In this document: positions 20,601 to 33,700 of the stretch, in pieces
How positions within the stretch are numbered: the first letter of the stretch is position 1
Layout: every line of letters starts with the position of its first letter
Program-made: the position numbers and the translations under genes
Origin: Dactylellina haptotyla
Lineage: Eukaryota > Ascomycota > Orbiliomycetes > Orbiliales > Orbiliaceae
Length of the DNA: 64,000 bases
Assembly (NCBI GenBank): GCA_031310005.1
Contig: CM062381.1
Location: forward strand, 4,154,001-4,218,000
Reading direction: 5' to 3'
The notes under the pieces: model-generated
Told to the model about the DNA's origin: nothing
Database searches by the model: none
What the model saw: the letters and a program-made list of their open reading frames with translations, nothing else

Positions 20601-23600
20601 GGCCTAGCCGCACTTCGGCTGCATCTTGCATCTGCATGCATAATTGCGCATATTGAAACCTCCACCGACAAGATTTAATTAAGCCATGTTGATATCCTCA
20701 AATCGAGGCGTGTTGCATTCAGAATGCAGTCTATATGCATCTACTCCGAGCTATCTATCAATATGTATATTTTTGCCGACTCTATAACGTTGTAATTTGA
20801 AAAATTGCTCGTAGAATGAGCATAGCCCCACAGAGGAGTGCGATATTCGAGCCGTGTTGAAATGATGTGTATCCGGTAGATGAACCATTCTAGCAGCCTC
20901 GCGGTTCTGTATATAAGCAAGGCTATCTCGATCGTGTTCTAGTTCATATGGCTGATTCCAAGTAAATATTCTCTCCACTTGACCCAGAACCAAGGCGGCC
21001 GGGCTTTTATGATCGTCGATCCACGCAGCACGATGCCGCATACTCGATCGACAACATCCTCCATCGATTTGATACTGGACTAGTCTGAAATACCCGATCC
21101 CTAGATGCCGCCCGCACCATAACTTAATCTCTGCCCCATTCACGTTCCCTGTAGCCCTGAATAGGTGGGGGTACACATCTTGCGACTGGAGATCTACGGA
21201 CCGATCCTCGAAGACATCGATCCGGACGATACCCTTGGCACTAGATTCAGATTATAATTATTATGGTGCAAAAGGTTCTGACTTCCGCAAATATACACCT
21301 GCATAATTTATCTTCAAAAGAAATGAAATATACGCTTGAGAACACCTATGTGCGCAGGAGTCTCGATCGAGTTGGTTTGCACGCATTACATTTTCTCCTA
21401 AAGATTGACTAGTATCTATCGATGTGACGTTTAACGCTAGTCTAGATATAATCGGATGTTTTTACGATCCATTGGTTTAAATTTATATTCGAGTTGTTTT
21501 CAAGTTCGGTGAGACCTACGTAGATCTTATATGCCACCGGTACTAGTCTCCAAAACATAATGTTCGAGAAATATTGAAATGTGTTGAGTTGGTTGTGATG
21601 TCTACACACTGCCTCAATGAGGATAATATCTCTCCATAGGGTGCAAGTTTCTCAAGGAAGTGGAGCTTAGTGAAGATTTATTATGTTGAAATAAAAAGAA
21701 GCACTTTTTACTGACGCAGTTCTAAGTGGTTCATTCAATATCCCATCTTTATGTTTTCCTACTATAATTTGTATTGTGGTTTCATTATATAGATTTGGTT
21801 AATTATTGAACGATGGATTCGAAGAATCGACACCAAAACAAGATAATACATGAAAATCCTCTAGTAAAAGTAAGAGATATATATACTCCGTATACACACT
21901 AGCTACACACTAAATCGGCATCTAATGTTACTCTTGTCGACTGATACCGAGCTTGCGATAGCTAGTACTTGCTGAAGCATATTTTGTGTTGTCGACATAT
22001 GTGTGTATATCCGCACATTTATATTGGCTCTGCGAGACCATATTGGCTCGCTTTTTTGCTATTAGGTATACAGGTAACCTTGTCAAAGATAATGTCCCAT
22101 TTAAATAGGGTGTCTATCCATAGCATGGAGATAAGCAACAGGTGCAAAGTACTCTCTCTAATAGACAAATCACGATTGGGCATTTTCAAGCCATTCATGA
22201 GTTCGTGGGGCTGAAAAATCTCACCAGTGGCGGTGCAAAATTTAAAATGTGTTGGGGATGGATCTTGTTCGGTTCACTGGAATATTTTGCGAAGCAATAA
22301 GGTCTGCCCAGGTGGAGCATCGACGGTCGGAGCATGCGCACGAGATCAAAAATATGCAAGAACCGGAGCTAGTAGCTGCAATTCGTCGCATTCGATTTTC
22401 TCGCCATCGGTAATAGAATCGCTTCGCTGCTGCACAGAAAATGTTTGTTGAGCCACGTGCCGCACAGCGCCACTGCACTGGGTTGCAGCTTTCGTCGCGA
22501 AGTGGAAAAGTAGTAAAAAATGATATGCATCACATGATAATACTTTAGAGCAAGTTGAGAAAATCGATCACAATCTGAGCTCGGAGATATCGAATCGACT
22601 ATCGCAAGAGCATGGTTATGGGTGGGGGGAAGGGAAGCCTGGCCGAGCCTGGGTTGGCGCCAGTGAGGCAAAATTTAATCTTACAGGGCGGACGATTGTC
22701 GTAATCACTCATAATTTTCACGAAAGCGAGCAAACAGAACCCTTCTGGGACCCTTTTTCAGCTGAGATTGTGAGGGTGGAACATGGTGGTGTGCGCGGTG
22801 ATTGGTTGGGTTCATGGATTGTATCCGGAAGGTAAGGTGTGCGGGTACGACCGATGGGGTTTGTTGTATCCAGACACGTCGGCTTGGTACCACCCACCAC
22901 AATCCTGAAATTTCGAGAGTTTAAGGATTCGACTTGTGGTTTGGAGATTAGTCAGAGGGAACATTCATTCCATACCGGTTGGCCTGATGCCAGAAAAAAA
23001 AAAAAAAAGCATTTGTTGCAGGTACCTGTACATGTAAACATGTGGGAGGGTATTTTGAGGTGGCACATTTTCATGCACACCGGAGAATGTGCTTGGGATA
23101 TGCGGGTCATAAAACTCGCTTTTGTGAGTGAGACGTCTGTTTCGTACCGAAAGGATGGGAGCTTTCTGAGGTGCACCGAATCGTACTTTTCGTACGGTGG
23201 GGTCGGATACACCATAGTAATTTTTTCTCACCAATCCTTAGGGTGCTCCGGATCGAGTATGTGCATGCATTGTTGCTCGACCTTCTTGCCTCTGTGTCGA
23301 AGCTGCACTGTTTGACAGCAAACTGGGGAGCTTGAGAAAGAATGGAGAGCTTCGAACCTGGTGCTTTGCGCTAGGAGGTAACTGGTACTTTTCCATTTGT
23401 CCTTTCATATTTCCTGCTTCCTGTAGCAATGAAATCTGGCGAATGAGAGAGAAAGGAAGCGGAGAAGATTTCCCAACCTTTGTATTGAACACATTATATT
23501 TTTTTGTCCTTTTGTTTTTTTTTGCTCCGAGGTCTGCAGTCCCTCAGCTATCTATCTCATCGTTTGTCCCGAAGTCTGACGACTGAGTGCATGTTGCCAT

Positions 23601-24743
23601 CGGGTATCGACGCCGCTTTGACAAGGCCAACTTATCATCCGAGTTCAATTTTTTCAATTTATGTATCACTGTATCGAAAATAGGGAGAGAGAGATCCAGA
23701 CGACAAAAGCCCCTCATACTGCGACACGATTATAGACGATAGCAGTAGTAATAAAGTAGACGACAGGTGGGTAGTCCTTACTCGTTCGCGGTTGGCTAAT
23801 ATGCTGGTATTAGCCCTTCCAGGCAGGGTTCGTTTCGACCTTCTTGTGTCTGGGAGCGGACCCGCTAAACCAGCATCAGGAAATATCGAGTGTGTGCTAA
23901 TCGCAATTTCAGCCACGAGATTTATTCCGAAAGGACCCTTTTCTACAACAGTTTTCCTTCAAATCTTTCCTCGAGGATTCCTCGAAGCCCGAAACGTCAA
24001 CACCCGTGCCACGCTTCTTTCGGTTGAGTGTTTAGATTGCACACCAGATTTGGGTAGCGCGTTCTGGTCCACGAGTAATTAGAATTAATTAGCCTGCCTG
24101 AAACTGCGAACGAGCCTCCGATTCTCACTCTGGCGGGTTTACCGGGGCCGCTTTTCTGATTTCCAACTCGGACTCGCTCCAACATCGCTAAACCACAACA
24201 TCTTTTCCTCTCTCCCTTCCTGCACACACGCACCGCACACACGTCCCCCAACCGTGTTTCGCGACTCTGACCGCAAGCAACGCCCAGCGCCGTCTGTCTC
24301 GATAGTATCCTGCTATCATCTTGACCGCCTTGCTCTGATACGACCTGTCCCGACCCAGCCGACATGTTTTAGCGACGTTGCTGCGTTTTTTCTTGCTTTT
24401 CGCCCCTGCTTCCGACATTTATCGCCCTTTAATTGTTGATCTGGAAAAGGTATACCACCCGCGATTTAGAACCACTGACAGCTTTAGGAACCCTACGAAT
24501 ATCCTCAAATACAGTTCGCAACGTTGGACTACGCCCATTACCACCGGCGAGGCGTCGAATATTTTTACAAAGACTCTTCTCGCCGCTCTTTTCCCATAGC
24601 ACTATTTTGTACGTGGCTGCCATCCCCGCCGCCGCGCGTGAGGAATGTGGGATCGCCCTGCTGTCTCGGACTGTGTTGGCTGACCGCGGATATCAGAATA
24701 CCCTAATAACTTCCCTTTTCGACTTCAGCGACGACACCGCAAC
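17625..24743. other. 7-kb gene-poor region upstream of the giant gene
   Basis: No gene can be defended apart from the unrecognised frame at 20751-21251. GC content varies: about 18.6-20.2 kb is richer and 21.2-22.2 kb is strongly AT-rich. A poly-A run lies near 23.0 kb. The last 600 bp are pyrimidine-rich with CACACA and CCC tracts, typical of a fungal 5' leader, and should hold the promoter and 5' UTR of the giant gene. I searched by eye for tRNA T-arms and 5S rRNA-like sequence and found none. Confidence 0.4.
20751..21251 (-). other. Unrecognised protein-like open frame, possible gene relic
   Basis: An open frame of about 166 codons on the minus strand with ordinary globular-protein composition. 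It includes stretches such as EIKLWCGRHLGIGYFRLVQY, RHRAAWIDDHKSPAALVLGQ and VERIFTWNQPYELEHD. This is unlike the low-complexity noise frames around it. It has no convincing ATG, signal or intron borders, and both ends are undefined. It could be an internal exon of an undetected gene, a decayed host gene or a fragment of a transposable element. I do not recognise a family. Confidence 0.3.
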
Positions 24744-27700
24744 ATGTCGCGAAGACCCCCACCGCAGGACCATGCGGCCTCCACCGGCGACGTGCCTACG
24801 CTCCCATCCGCACTGTCCTCCTCGTCGCATTTTGACGCTACTCCTACTACAAGACCGCCGCCTGCAGACCGCACGGTCAGCGAGCCCTTTGGCGGATATG
24901 ACGTCCCGGCGCCCTCGACCACACCGAGACCATTGAGGTCGATTCTTACGAACCCGGTCCCTCCGCCGTCCACTCCGCGCGTGAGGTTTTTGATACCACA
25001 ATCGTCCGGCGAGATCCGTAGTCGACTTGCTGGAAACTCTGGCTTGACGGATTCTCCTGAATCCAATGCATCGACGACATCTAGGGGGAATGGCGATTCC
25101 GAATCCGAGGGAGAGGACCCGACCCAACCGGCGCGACGGCCCGGATCCGAACCTCGTGACTTGAGCGATATCATTGGCCACAGCGTCCGTGGCTTCATGC
25201 GTAGGAACTTCCAGGAAAGAGAGAGGAGGGAACAGGCGCGAGGGACAGTATCGCGAGGAATGGAGGAAAACCATAGAATAACGAACAATGGATCTCCCGC
25301 GCTTTCTGATAATTCGTCGGTCACATCGCCGCAGTTGCAACGTGCTTCTCTGGCGGGCACGACTGGCAGGAACTCTCCTTTGCAACGATCGTTTGGGGCG
25401 AGGTCTATCGAAGCTGCGTCACAAAGAACACAAGCAATCACGACTCGATCCGCACCTGATAATGCACAAGAATCCTCGGTTACAGCCAAACCCGAGCAGA
25501 CGGAGAAGGCACCACCCGTGGAAACCCCTCGCCAGCGGCCGCGTCCTTCTCGCTCGCCAATAAGACGTAAGAGCTCTGGCCACGACTCATATCACGGACC
25601 CGGCTTGGCAGATGGCTACTTCTATGGCACTCCTTCTGACGAGCAAGAACCTGGTATTTACTATGGACCACCGCCTCCAAAAATGCCGACGCCACCACCT
25701 CCGCCGGCCATGATTCCTCCAAAATATAAGCCTGGCGGCGGCTCTGCTGCCGAATTCTATGACCCGGATAACGCAGACCCCACAGCTGCTATTCCGATTC
25801 AAGAAGGCTCGCAGTATGAACTCACCATATCGACTACCGGACAACCACCTCAGCCGCCGTCCACGTCCTTCTTTGGCGGACCCATTACCGCAGAACCCAC
25901 ATCTACCTATCCAGGTAGTTTCCCTGAGACGCCCATCGACCACACGCACAACTCCATGTCGTCGTTTTCTACCGCACCCACGAACCCAAGCTATCCGCCA
26001 CCTAATGGATACTCACAAAACCCACCAACTGGATATATGCAACCTTCGACAGGTATGGTGGCTGCGAATATGGTTGGAGCTATGTCTGCGATTGATGAAG
26101 CTACTGCACTGGAGATGGCATACGACCAACAGCTCTCGAACAATCAGCGCCCTCCATCACAGGCTGCTCCTTCTCTCAACAACCTTCCTCCTCTACCTCC
26201 GTCAACGGCCCCCACATTTAATGGCCCTTATCCACCACCTAACAATACTGGCACACCGACCGCGACTGGTCCTTATTATCCTCCTCAATCCTCAGTTACA
26301 GGGGGCCCGGTAGTCCAATCACCTGTCATAGCCGCGCCGAGACCACAGCATCCATCGAACGCAGTTCCTGCCATTGCGGCAGCGGCAGTTGTTGGAGGTA
26401 TCGTAGGCGCAGCGGCTGCGCATTCATCACATTCGCATTCACATTCGCATTCAGTATCAGTTTCTTCAATTACATCATTTTCACAACCTCCTCCTCCATA
26501 TGCCCCTAATCAGCCATCTTATCAACCGCCGCCTCCTCCTCCTCCTCAGGCTATCACTTCACCGACCCAATCCCCCGGAAAACCTCGACCACCGAAACCA
26601 ACGAAACCTTCAATCTTGGCAGGAATTCTTGGAGGTGGTGGCAAGAAACCTTCAATGTCGAGCCCAATCACATCACAATCTGGGAGTGGAGTGGGCGGCA
26701 AGATACTTGGTGCCGGATTAGCGACCGCTGGCGTAGCTGTTGCAACAGCGCTAGCTGGCCAGTCTAGTAGCTCCTCTTCAAAACCAAGCAATATCTCACA
26801 TGTTGCTTCAGCTGCTGGACCTTCTAAGCTGCCACTCAAACCATCCCTCAAACCATCTTCATCATCACACCGCATCGACGGCAAGACCGCTGCCTTAGTA
26901 GTTGGTACTGCAGCCATCGCGGCCACCGCAGTTGCCTCTCATCACAAGGATAAACAGAAGCAGAAAATTTCCCACAAACCTTCAAACTCATCCACTGATA
27001 GCGGTAGAATCCATGGCTTGCAAGGAAAGATTAATTACAACAAGAAATCCAACGATATTCGTGGGCTTAAACTTCCCTCTGCGATTAACGCTTTCGATAG
27101 TGCATCTAGCAGCGACTTCCTGTTTGATTCAGACGAGGACTCTTCCAGTTTTTCTGATTCCAGCTCGGCAGGCAACAACAAGAAGAAGAGGCGAGATACC
27201 AAGAAAGAGACCGGGGCAAAATCTAGGTCCATTGAAGATCTTTCTTCGAGCCACTCATCTATGGATTTTGGAAGTGATGATGCTCGAAGATCATCTCGCC
27301 GGAAGAAGAGCTATGGGGCAATAGCGGACGCTTCTGCAGCTATGGCAATCCCGGGCGTTGTCTCTGATCTCAATCACTCTGAAGACGAAGGCTCGTCCCC
27401 ACGAAATCGACCCGGTGCATACATGCGCAAGAAGTCCACTGATTCTGACCTCGCGTTTGGGAGAAGCGTTGGATCTAATTCCGGTTACACATCCGATTCT
27501 TCGATGTACTCCACTGGGCTCAGCCCAGAAACCGGTAATGGATTCCAATTCTGGGCCGTTAGAAACAGAGCTGGACGGCGTAAAGCTAGAAGAGTCAGCA
27601 GCAGAGATAGCGTTGGAAGCGTCAATAGCGCTCTGGGTTGGGGAGATAGCAGCGATGAAAGTGGTGGAAAGAAGCTGCGGAACCGTGACTCTGTGGATTC

Positions 27701-30700
27701 TAATCTTGCTTGGGGCCTCAGCAGCGCTGGTACGAGCCGGCGCAGCAGTTACGCAACTCTGAATTCACAAATAATCTCCGAGGAAGAAGATGAAGAGAGC
27801 TACGACCGCAAGAGCAAGAAGAAGAACGGCGAGTCCTCGAATGCGGTTAAAGCGGCTGTTGGAGGTGCCGTTGTACTTTCTGCTGCCCAAATTGCACGGC
27901 GTCGTAGCCACGAGCAACAGCTGGGCGTTATCGAAGCACCGGGGCATAGACTTATCACCGAAGAACAACGAATGGCTGATTACGAACGTTTGGATAAACT
28001 AAGACGTCAAGAGTTGGAGAGAGATATTGCTCGACAGAAAGAAGCTTCTAGGCTGATGGAACTCGAGAATGATAAACGCGAGAGAGAGCGTTTTGATAGA
28101 GAACGTTTGAATAGACGTCGCAAAGAAGAGGAGTTTGCCCTAGAGAGACAGAAGCTTGAGCAGGACGCTAGGAAAGGAGGTTTCCAGAGGCAGGTCATCC
28201 CGATTCGCAATTTTTTCTCGTATTTTTGATCCTTCATTTCCCGATTGGACTTCCCCAGAACAAATTGTTTTTTCTCCTAATCACTACACTATAACTCATT
28301 TATATAACCCTTACCTGTTGTTTTTTTGAACTGTACATATGGTACTTATAGATAATAGAATCGCAAGAAAAAAGCTAATTATACAATGAACTGCGTAGAC
28401 CCGATCCCCGCCGGCCACCCCTTCAACAAAATCAGCAACATGGCTCATCAGCCTCCCGGGATTCTAGGGAATCGATTAAGGCATCGACGTCTACAACATC
28501 GACGATTCTGAAAACTGCTGCCGCTGCAGGAGTCGTTGCGGGCGCCGCAAATATTATTTTCCCTGGGAAGACAGATTCGAAGAAAGGAAGACGCAGAGAC
28601 GACGATTCCACTAGTTCTAGCGACACTGATAGCAGTGTTAGCCCTCCGAATCGTGATTCTCAGTGGAACTCCTCGAAAAAGCCAACGGAAAGTCGTGTTC
28701 GGTTTCATGATCCAAAAGAAGCACAGAAGCAAAAGGCGAATCAGATTACCGGCGTTGGGAAGGTTGCTGGTGCTGTGGCAGGCGCCGTGGTAGGCGCTTC
28801 TATTTTAGAAGGGAGAGAACGAGAGAAGGAAAAGGAGAGGCGAGGTTCTTTTACCGGAGAACGTTTCAAGAGCCCTGAGCTACAGCAACGGGACACCAGA
28901 CGACCTGAATCTCCGAGGGATACCAGACGACCTGGGCCACCTGGTGGGCCAGAACCCCAAAGGGGATTTGTGCCTGTACCTGCTCCACCACCTGGGGCTG
29001 GCTACGGTGTCGGACGAGGAGGCCCTCCTGTCAACTTCCGTCCTGGTTATGGACCTCCTCCTGTTCCTCGGGATAAAGATGGCAGACCGATTCCACCGCA
29101 AGGCCAAATGCCTCCACCTGGCCAATTTGGTTATGGACGTGGTCAGCCTCCTCCTCCACCTGGCTGGGGGCGTGGACAGCCACTTCCTGGACCTGGACCC
29201 CAGGGCCTTGGACGTGGCCAACCCTTCCCACCATATATGCAAGCTGGGCGTGGGCAGCCGGTGCCACCTAACATACAAGGGGGTCGGGGACAACCACCAC
29301 CTGGCGCGATGTATGGCCAAGGAAGAGGGCAAGCACCACCACCTGGTTCTAGGTACCCGCAACCGCCACCTTCACTTCAACAACGCCCTCCACAGCGACC
29401 ACCTTCCACTGGACCGACGACCACCAGAGATGCAGAAACCGAGCATCGGAAAAGCCCCTTCGGATCTGGTGCTACGCTGGGTGACTTGGTCACCGGTGGC
29501 ATGGCCGTTGGAGGAGCCGCACTTGCTGCTGAAGCCCTGTTAAAGAAGAGAGACGAGGAAAGACGTCTGGCTGATGAGAAGGAGAAAGGAAGGAAGCAGA
29601 GAGAGGAGGAAGATAGGAGGGCACGAGATGAGGCAGATAGAAGGGCTAAGGATGAAGAGCGAAAGAGGGCCGCTGCCGCCGAAGCCGAAAGAGAACAAGA
29701 ACGAATCCGACAAGCTAAACTTCGGGCCGAGCAAGAGAGACGTGCCGCAGAAGAGCGACGACAACGGGAGGAAGCTGAAAAGGCTAGACTTGCGGAGCAG
29801 GCTAGAGTCCGGGCTGAACAGGAAAGACAAGCAAAGCAACGCGAGGAACAGGAAAGAGCAAGACTCGCCGAGCAAGCTAGGATACGTGCTGAGGCAGAAC
29901 AAGTCCGGATTCGCCAGGCTGAAGAGGCAAAGCGTGCGGAGCAAGCGCGGATACAAGCCGAAGAGCAGAGGCAAGCCAGACTTCGCGAGGAAGCTAGGCT
30001 TGCTGAAGAGGCTCGACAGGCACGAATCCGCCAAGCGGAGGAGGAAGCCCGCCGGAAGGCTGCGATCGAGGTTGCTAGGCAACGTGAAGCTGAGCGGCAA
30101 GCTAGGATTAGAGCTGAGGAGGAGCAACGTCATGCCGAGGCAGAGGCGAGAAGGAAAGCAGCGGAAGAGACTGAGAGGAGAAGGGTACTCGAGGCAGCAG
30201 CAGCCGCCGCCGCCGCCGCAGCTCTGATCGAGAGAGAAAGGGAAGAGAAGCGACAGCGGGAAGAAGCGGAACGTGCTCGGCTTGCTGAGGAACGTCGAAG
30301 ACAAGAAGAAGCTGAAGAGCGGCGACGTGCAGAGATTGCCGAACGGGCTCGAGCAAGACAGGAGCGTAGGCGCAAAGAAGAAGAGGAAAAGGCCCGTCTT
30401 GCTGCTGAAGCTGAGCAACGCCGTCTTTATGATGAAGAACAAGCTCGATTAGCTGCCGAGGCTGAACGACGTCGTGTCTGGGAAGCGGAACAGGCACGCC
30501 TTGCTGCGGAAGCAGAAGCGCAACGACATTACGAGGCCGAACAAGCACGACTAGCTGCGGAAGAACAGCGACGGTACGAGGAGGAGCAAGCCCATCTACA
30601 GAGCCAAGCGGAAGAGCACAGACGCTATCAGGATTCACAGGCCCATCTCGACCAACAGCGTATCTATGATGAAGCTATGCGCCAAGAGGCAGAACGCCAA

Positions 30701-33700
30701 CGGCAGGCGCAGTTCATCTATGATCAACAGATGCGCGATGTTGATGATGTAGGACACCAATCAGAATACGAGCGTCACATGATCGAAGATACACAGAGCA
30801 GACAACGTGATATCGACGACCACGAAGCTGGCCTTGTGACGGCAGCGGCAGCGGCGGCAGCTACCGCCTCTGCTCTAGCTTTATCGCAAAAGGAGCAGCG
30901 AAACCGGGAGCAACGTGAAACCGCCCGCCTTTTCGCCATCCAGGAAGCCGAACGTATCCGTAGACTCGAAGAAGAAGAAAAAGAAGCCGAGGAAGAGGAA
31001 GAGCGAAGGCGGGAAGTAGAGTTTAAGCGCAACCAAGAACGAGAAGCCGCTCGGCTTTTTGCAATTCAAGAAGCAGAACGCATTCGCTTGATTGAAGAAG
31101 ACGAAAGACGCGCTGCCGAAGAAGCTGAGGTTTTGAGACGGAGCGAAGAGCGTCGGCAACTCGAACTTGCTAAACGTCGCGTTGAGGAGGAGAACCTTCG
31201 TCGTCTTGAGGAGGAGCAGGAGGAGCAGCGTGAGAGAGAACGTCGCGAGCGAGATGCCGAAGCCCAGAAGGAACGAGACCGAGTCCGCCGTGCCGCCGAA
31301 GAACAGCGCCGTAGACGTGTGGAGTACGAGGCGCACAAGGCTCGAGAACGTGAGATTGAAAGGCAAAGACAGGAAGCCGAAGCCGAGCAGCTACGACAGG
31401 AAGAGCTGGAGCAACAAAGAAGGATCGAAGAGGAGGCCGCCATCGCTTTTGCAGCCGCGGAAGCTGCGCGTCTGGCGGAGATCGAACATCAGCGTCGCGA
31501 AGAGGAGGAACGCCAAGCAGAACTCGAGCGACAACGCCAGGCCGAGATTGAAAGGCAGCGTCAGGCTGAGATCGAAGAACGCCGCCTAGCGGAACTTGCG
31601 GCGGCCGAAGCCGAACGGTCCAGGCTGCAAGAAATTGAGCGACTCAGACAGATCGAGATCCAAAGACAAAGGGAAGCCCAGCTTGAAGAGCAACGACTTG
31701 CCGCCATTGCTGCCGCTGAAGCAGAACGCATTCGCCGAGCCGAAATCCAGCGCCGACGAGAAGAGGCCGAACAGGCAAGAAAAGCACATGAAGAGCGACT
31801 CCGTCTTCAACGTATAGCCGAGGAAGAAGCAGAGCATGCTCGACGAATGGAAATTGCTCGGCAGCGTGCGCTTGAACTCGAAGAACAAGAAAGACAGCAG
31901 AGAGAGGCGGAGCGCATCCGTCATGAAGAATTTGTGTTGGAGCAAGCCCGTGAAGCCCAGCGACTAGAAGAAGAGCACCTGCGACGACAAGAAGAGGAGA
32001 GGCTTACCCGAAAGCGCGAAGTTGAAGAGGAGCACAAGTCCAGGAATAGGCTTTTATTCGGTGCTGCTGCTGGAGGTGCCGCCGCCTTTGCCGCCGACAA
32101 GCTTCGCCAAAGACGCGAACGAGAAAAGCGAGAAGAGGAAGAAGTTGAAGCTGCCCGGCAAAAGGAGATTGAGGAGCAGGAGCGCCTTGTTCGTGAGCAA
32201 GCTGAAAGAGAAGAACAGGCTCAAGCAGAAAAACGTCTCAATCGTCAACTTCGTAAAAAGCATAGAAGACTATCTAAACAACTGTACCAAGCTAGAGATG
32301 AACAAGAGGGTACTTCGGTTGGCCTTGTCACTTCGCCCGAGGACGACCGCCGCGCCCAATTCGAGAGCTTCATGCAAGAGACTGCACGTGCAAGACAGCG
32401 CATTGAAGAAGAGGAAGCAGCGAAACTTCAATATCAGCAGCAGCAGCAGGAGGAGGCTAGGCTCAAAGCAGAAGCGGAGGCCCAGGAGCAACGTGATCGC
32501 GAAGCCGCTGTCACTGATGCAGATACAGACTCCCAGTCTGGCTCGGGTAACGAATCATATGCCCCTGCTAAAGGCGAAGGTATCTTTTCGTTCTTGAGAC
32601 GGAAGGGTGCTCTTGCCGCTGCCACGTCAGTACTGGTACCCGAAATTGTTATTGGTCGGCCGTTGACGGAAAACTTGAAACGACAAACTGAAGAAGCAAA
32701 ATCAACGCCGTTTTCGCCAGAATTCAAAGCGGCTGACAAGCCGGCTGCTCCAAGCTCGCCAACGGGCTATCGTATGCCTGGTGGATTCAGTGAGGATGAA
32801 AACTCTGACAAGGAACAGACTTCTCAGACTGAAAGGTCAACTGAAGTACCCGCTGAGGAACGTCATGTTGATATCGAAGTACCTTTCCTACCTGTCGAAG
32901 AGGCTATACCTCGTTCCATCTCGCCTGTCGTCCATATTCAACCTGAGGGTCCACATGATCGCAGAGGTATCGCATCGCTTATCGAGGCAGCCGTTTCAAC
33001 GCCCATCGCTGATGCCGAGTCTATCGTGCCCGTACCTGCAGTTGAATTTGACGCGCTACTGAAAGACACCACTGAACCTGCTGTAGACTCACCCCTTGAG
33101 CCTACGACGGCACGGACAGAAAATTTTGTGGAACCTATCAGACGATTTCAACCATATTCGTCTACTGAAGAACGTCCCTCTGTGTCGCAATTGCTGGGTT
33201 TTGCGGGAGCGGCTGCGGCTGCGGCAGATATTTCTACGACTGTCCCGAAATCCCGCGACCCGCCAGTCCCATATATTGATATCCAAGTGTCCCGTGCATC
33301 AACCCCTTCTTCTGAAGATCGAGATATTGGGGATGAAAGAATCCTTGATCGGTTGGGATCCGCCCCATCGTCAGCACCAGCCAGCCCATTGCTTACCTCG
33401 GACCACATCCTGTCCGCCCCTTCCTCGCCTGAGTTCCCACCTGGTATAACTGATTCGCCTGAACTCGAAGATTTCGTCCCACGTCAACGTGGACGAGACA
33501 GAGGACGGGATTTCCGCCCGCCTTCTGTTCCGGCTAGCCTGTCACGTCTTGATACTGCAGACTTTGCTCGCCTTGTTGGAATCGAAATTGAGGCAGTTAA
33601 CGATCCCAGACGACATTTAACCCCTGGTGGTCTCCCGATTCCCGAGCTTATGTTCACATCACCCACCGCATCGTATGCGTCGTCACGCGCCCCAAGCGAG

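Noticed and set aside
22839-23315. 158-codon plus-strand frame containing a poly-A/Lys run
   Set aside because: Crosses a 17-nt A tract and has erratic composition; no supporting features.
5735-24743. tRNA or 5S rRNA genes in the intergenic regions
   Set aside because: TTCGA-containing sites (for example near 21830 and 23347) lack pairing stems and box A partners.
24693-25489. Minus-strand frames of 230 and 254 codons at the start of the giant gene
   Set aside because: Antisense to its Pro/Ser-rich first exon; Arg/Ser/Gly-rich low-complexity translation.
29540-30442. 300-codon open frame on the minus strand
   Set aside because: It is the mirror of the Glu/Arg/Lys/Ala codons of the giant gene; the product is a Ser/Leu/Phe run without domain character.
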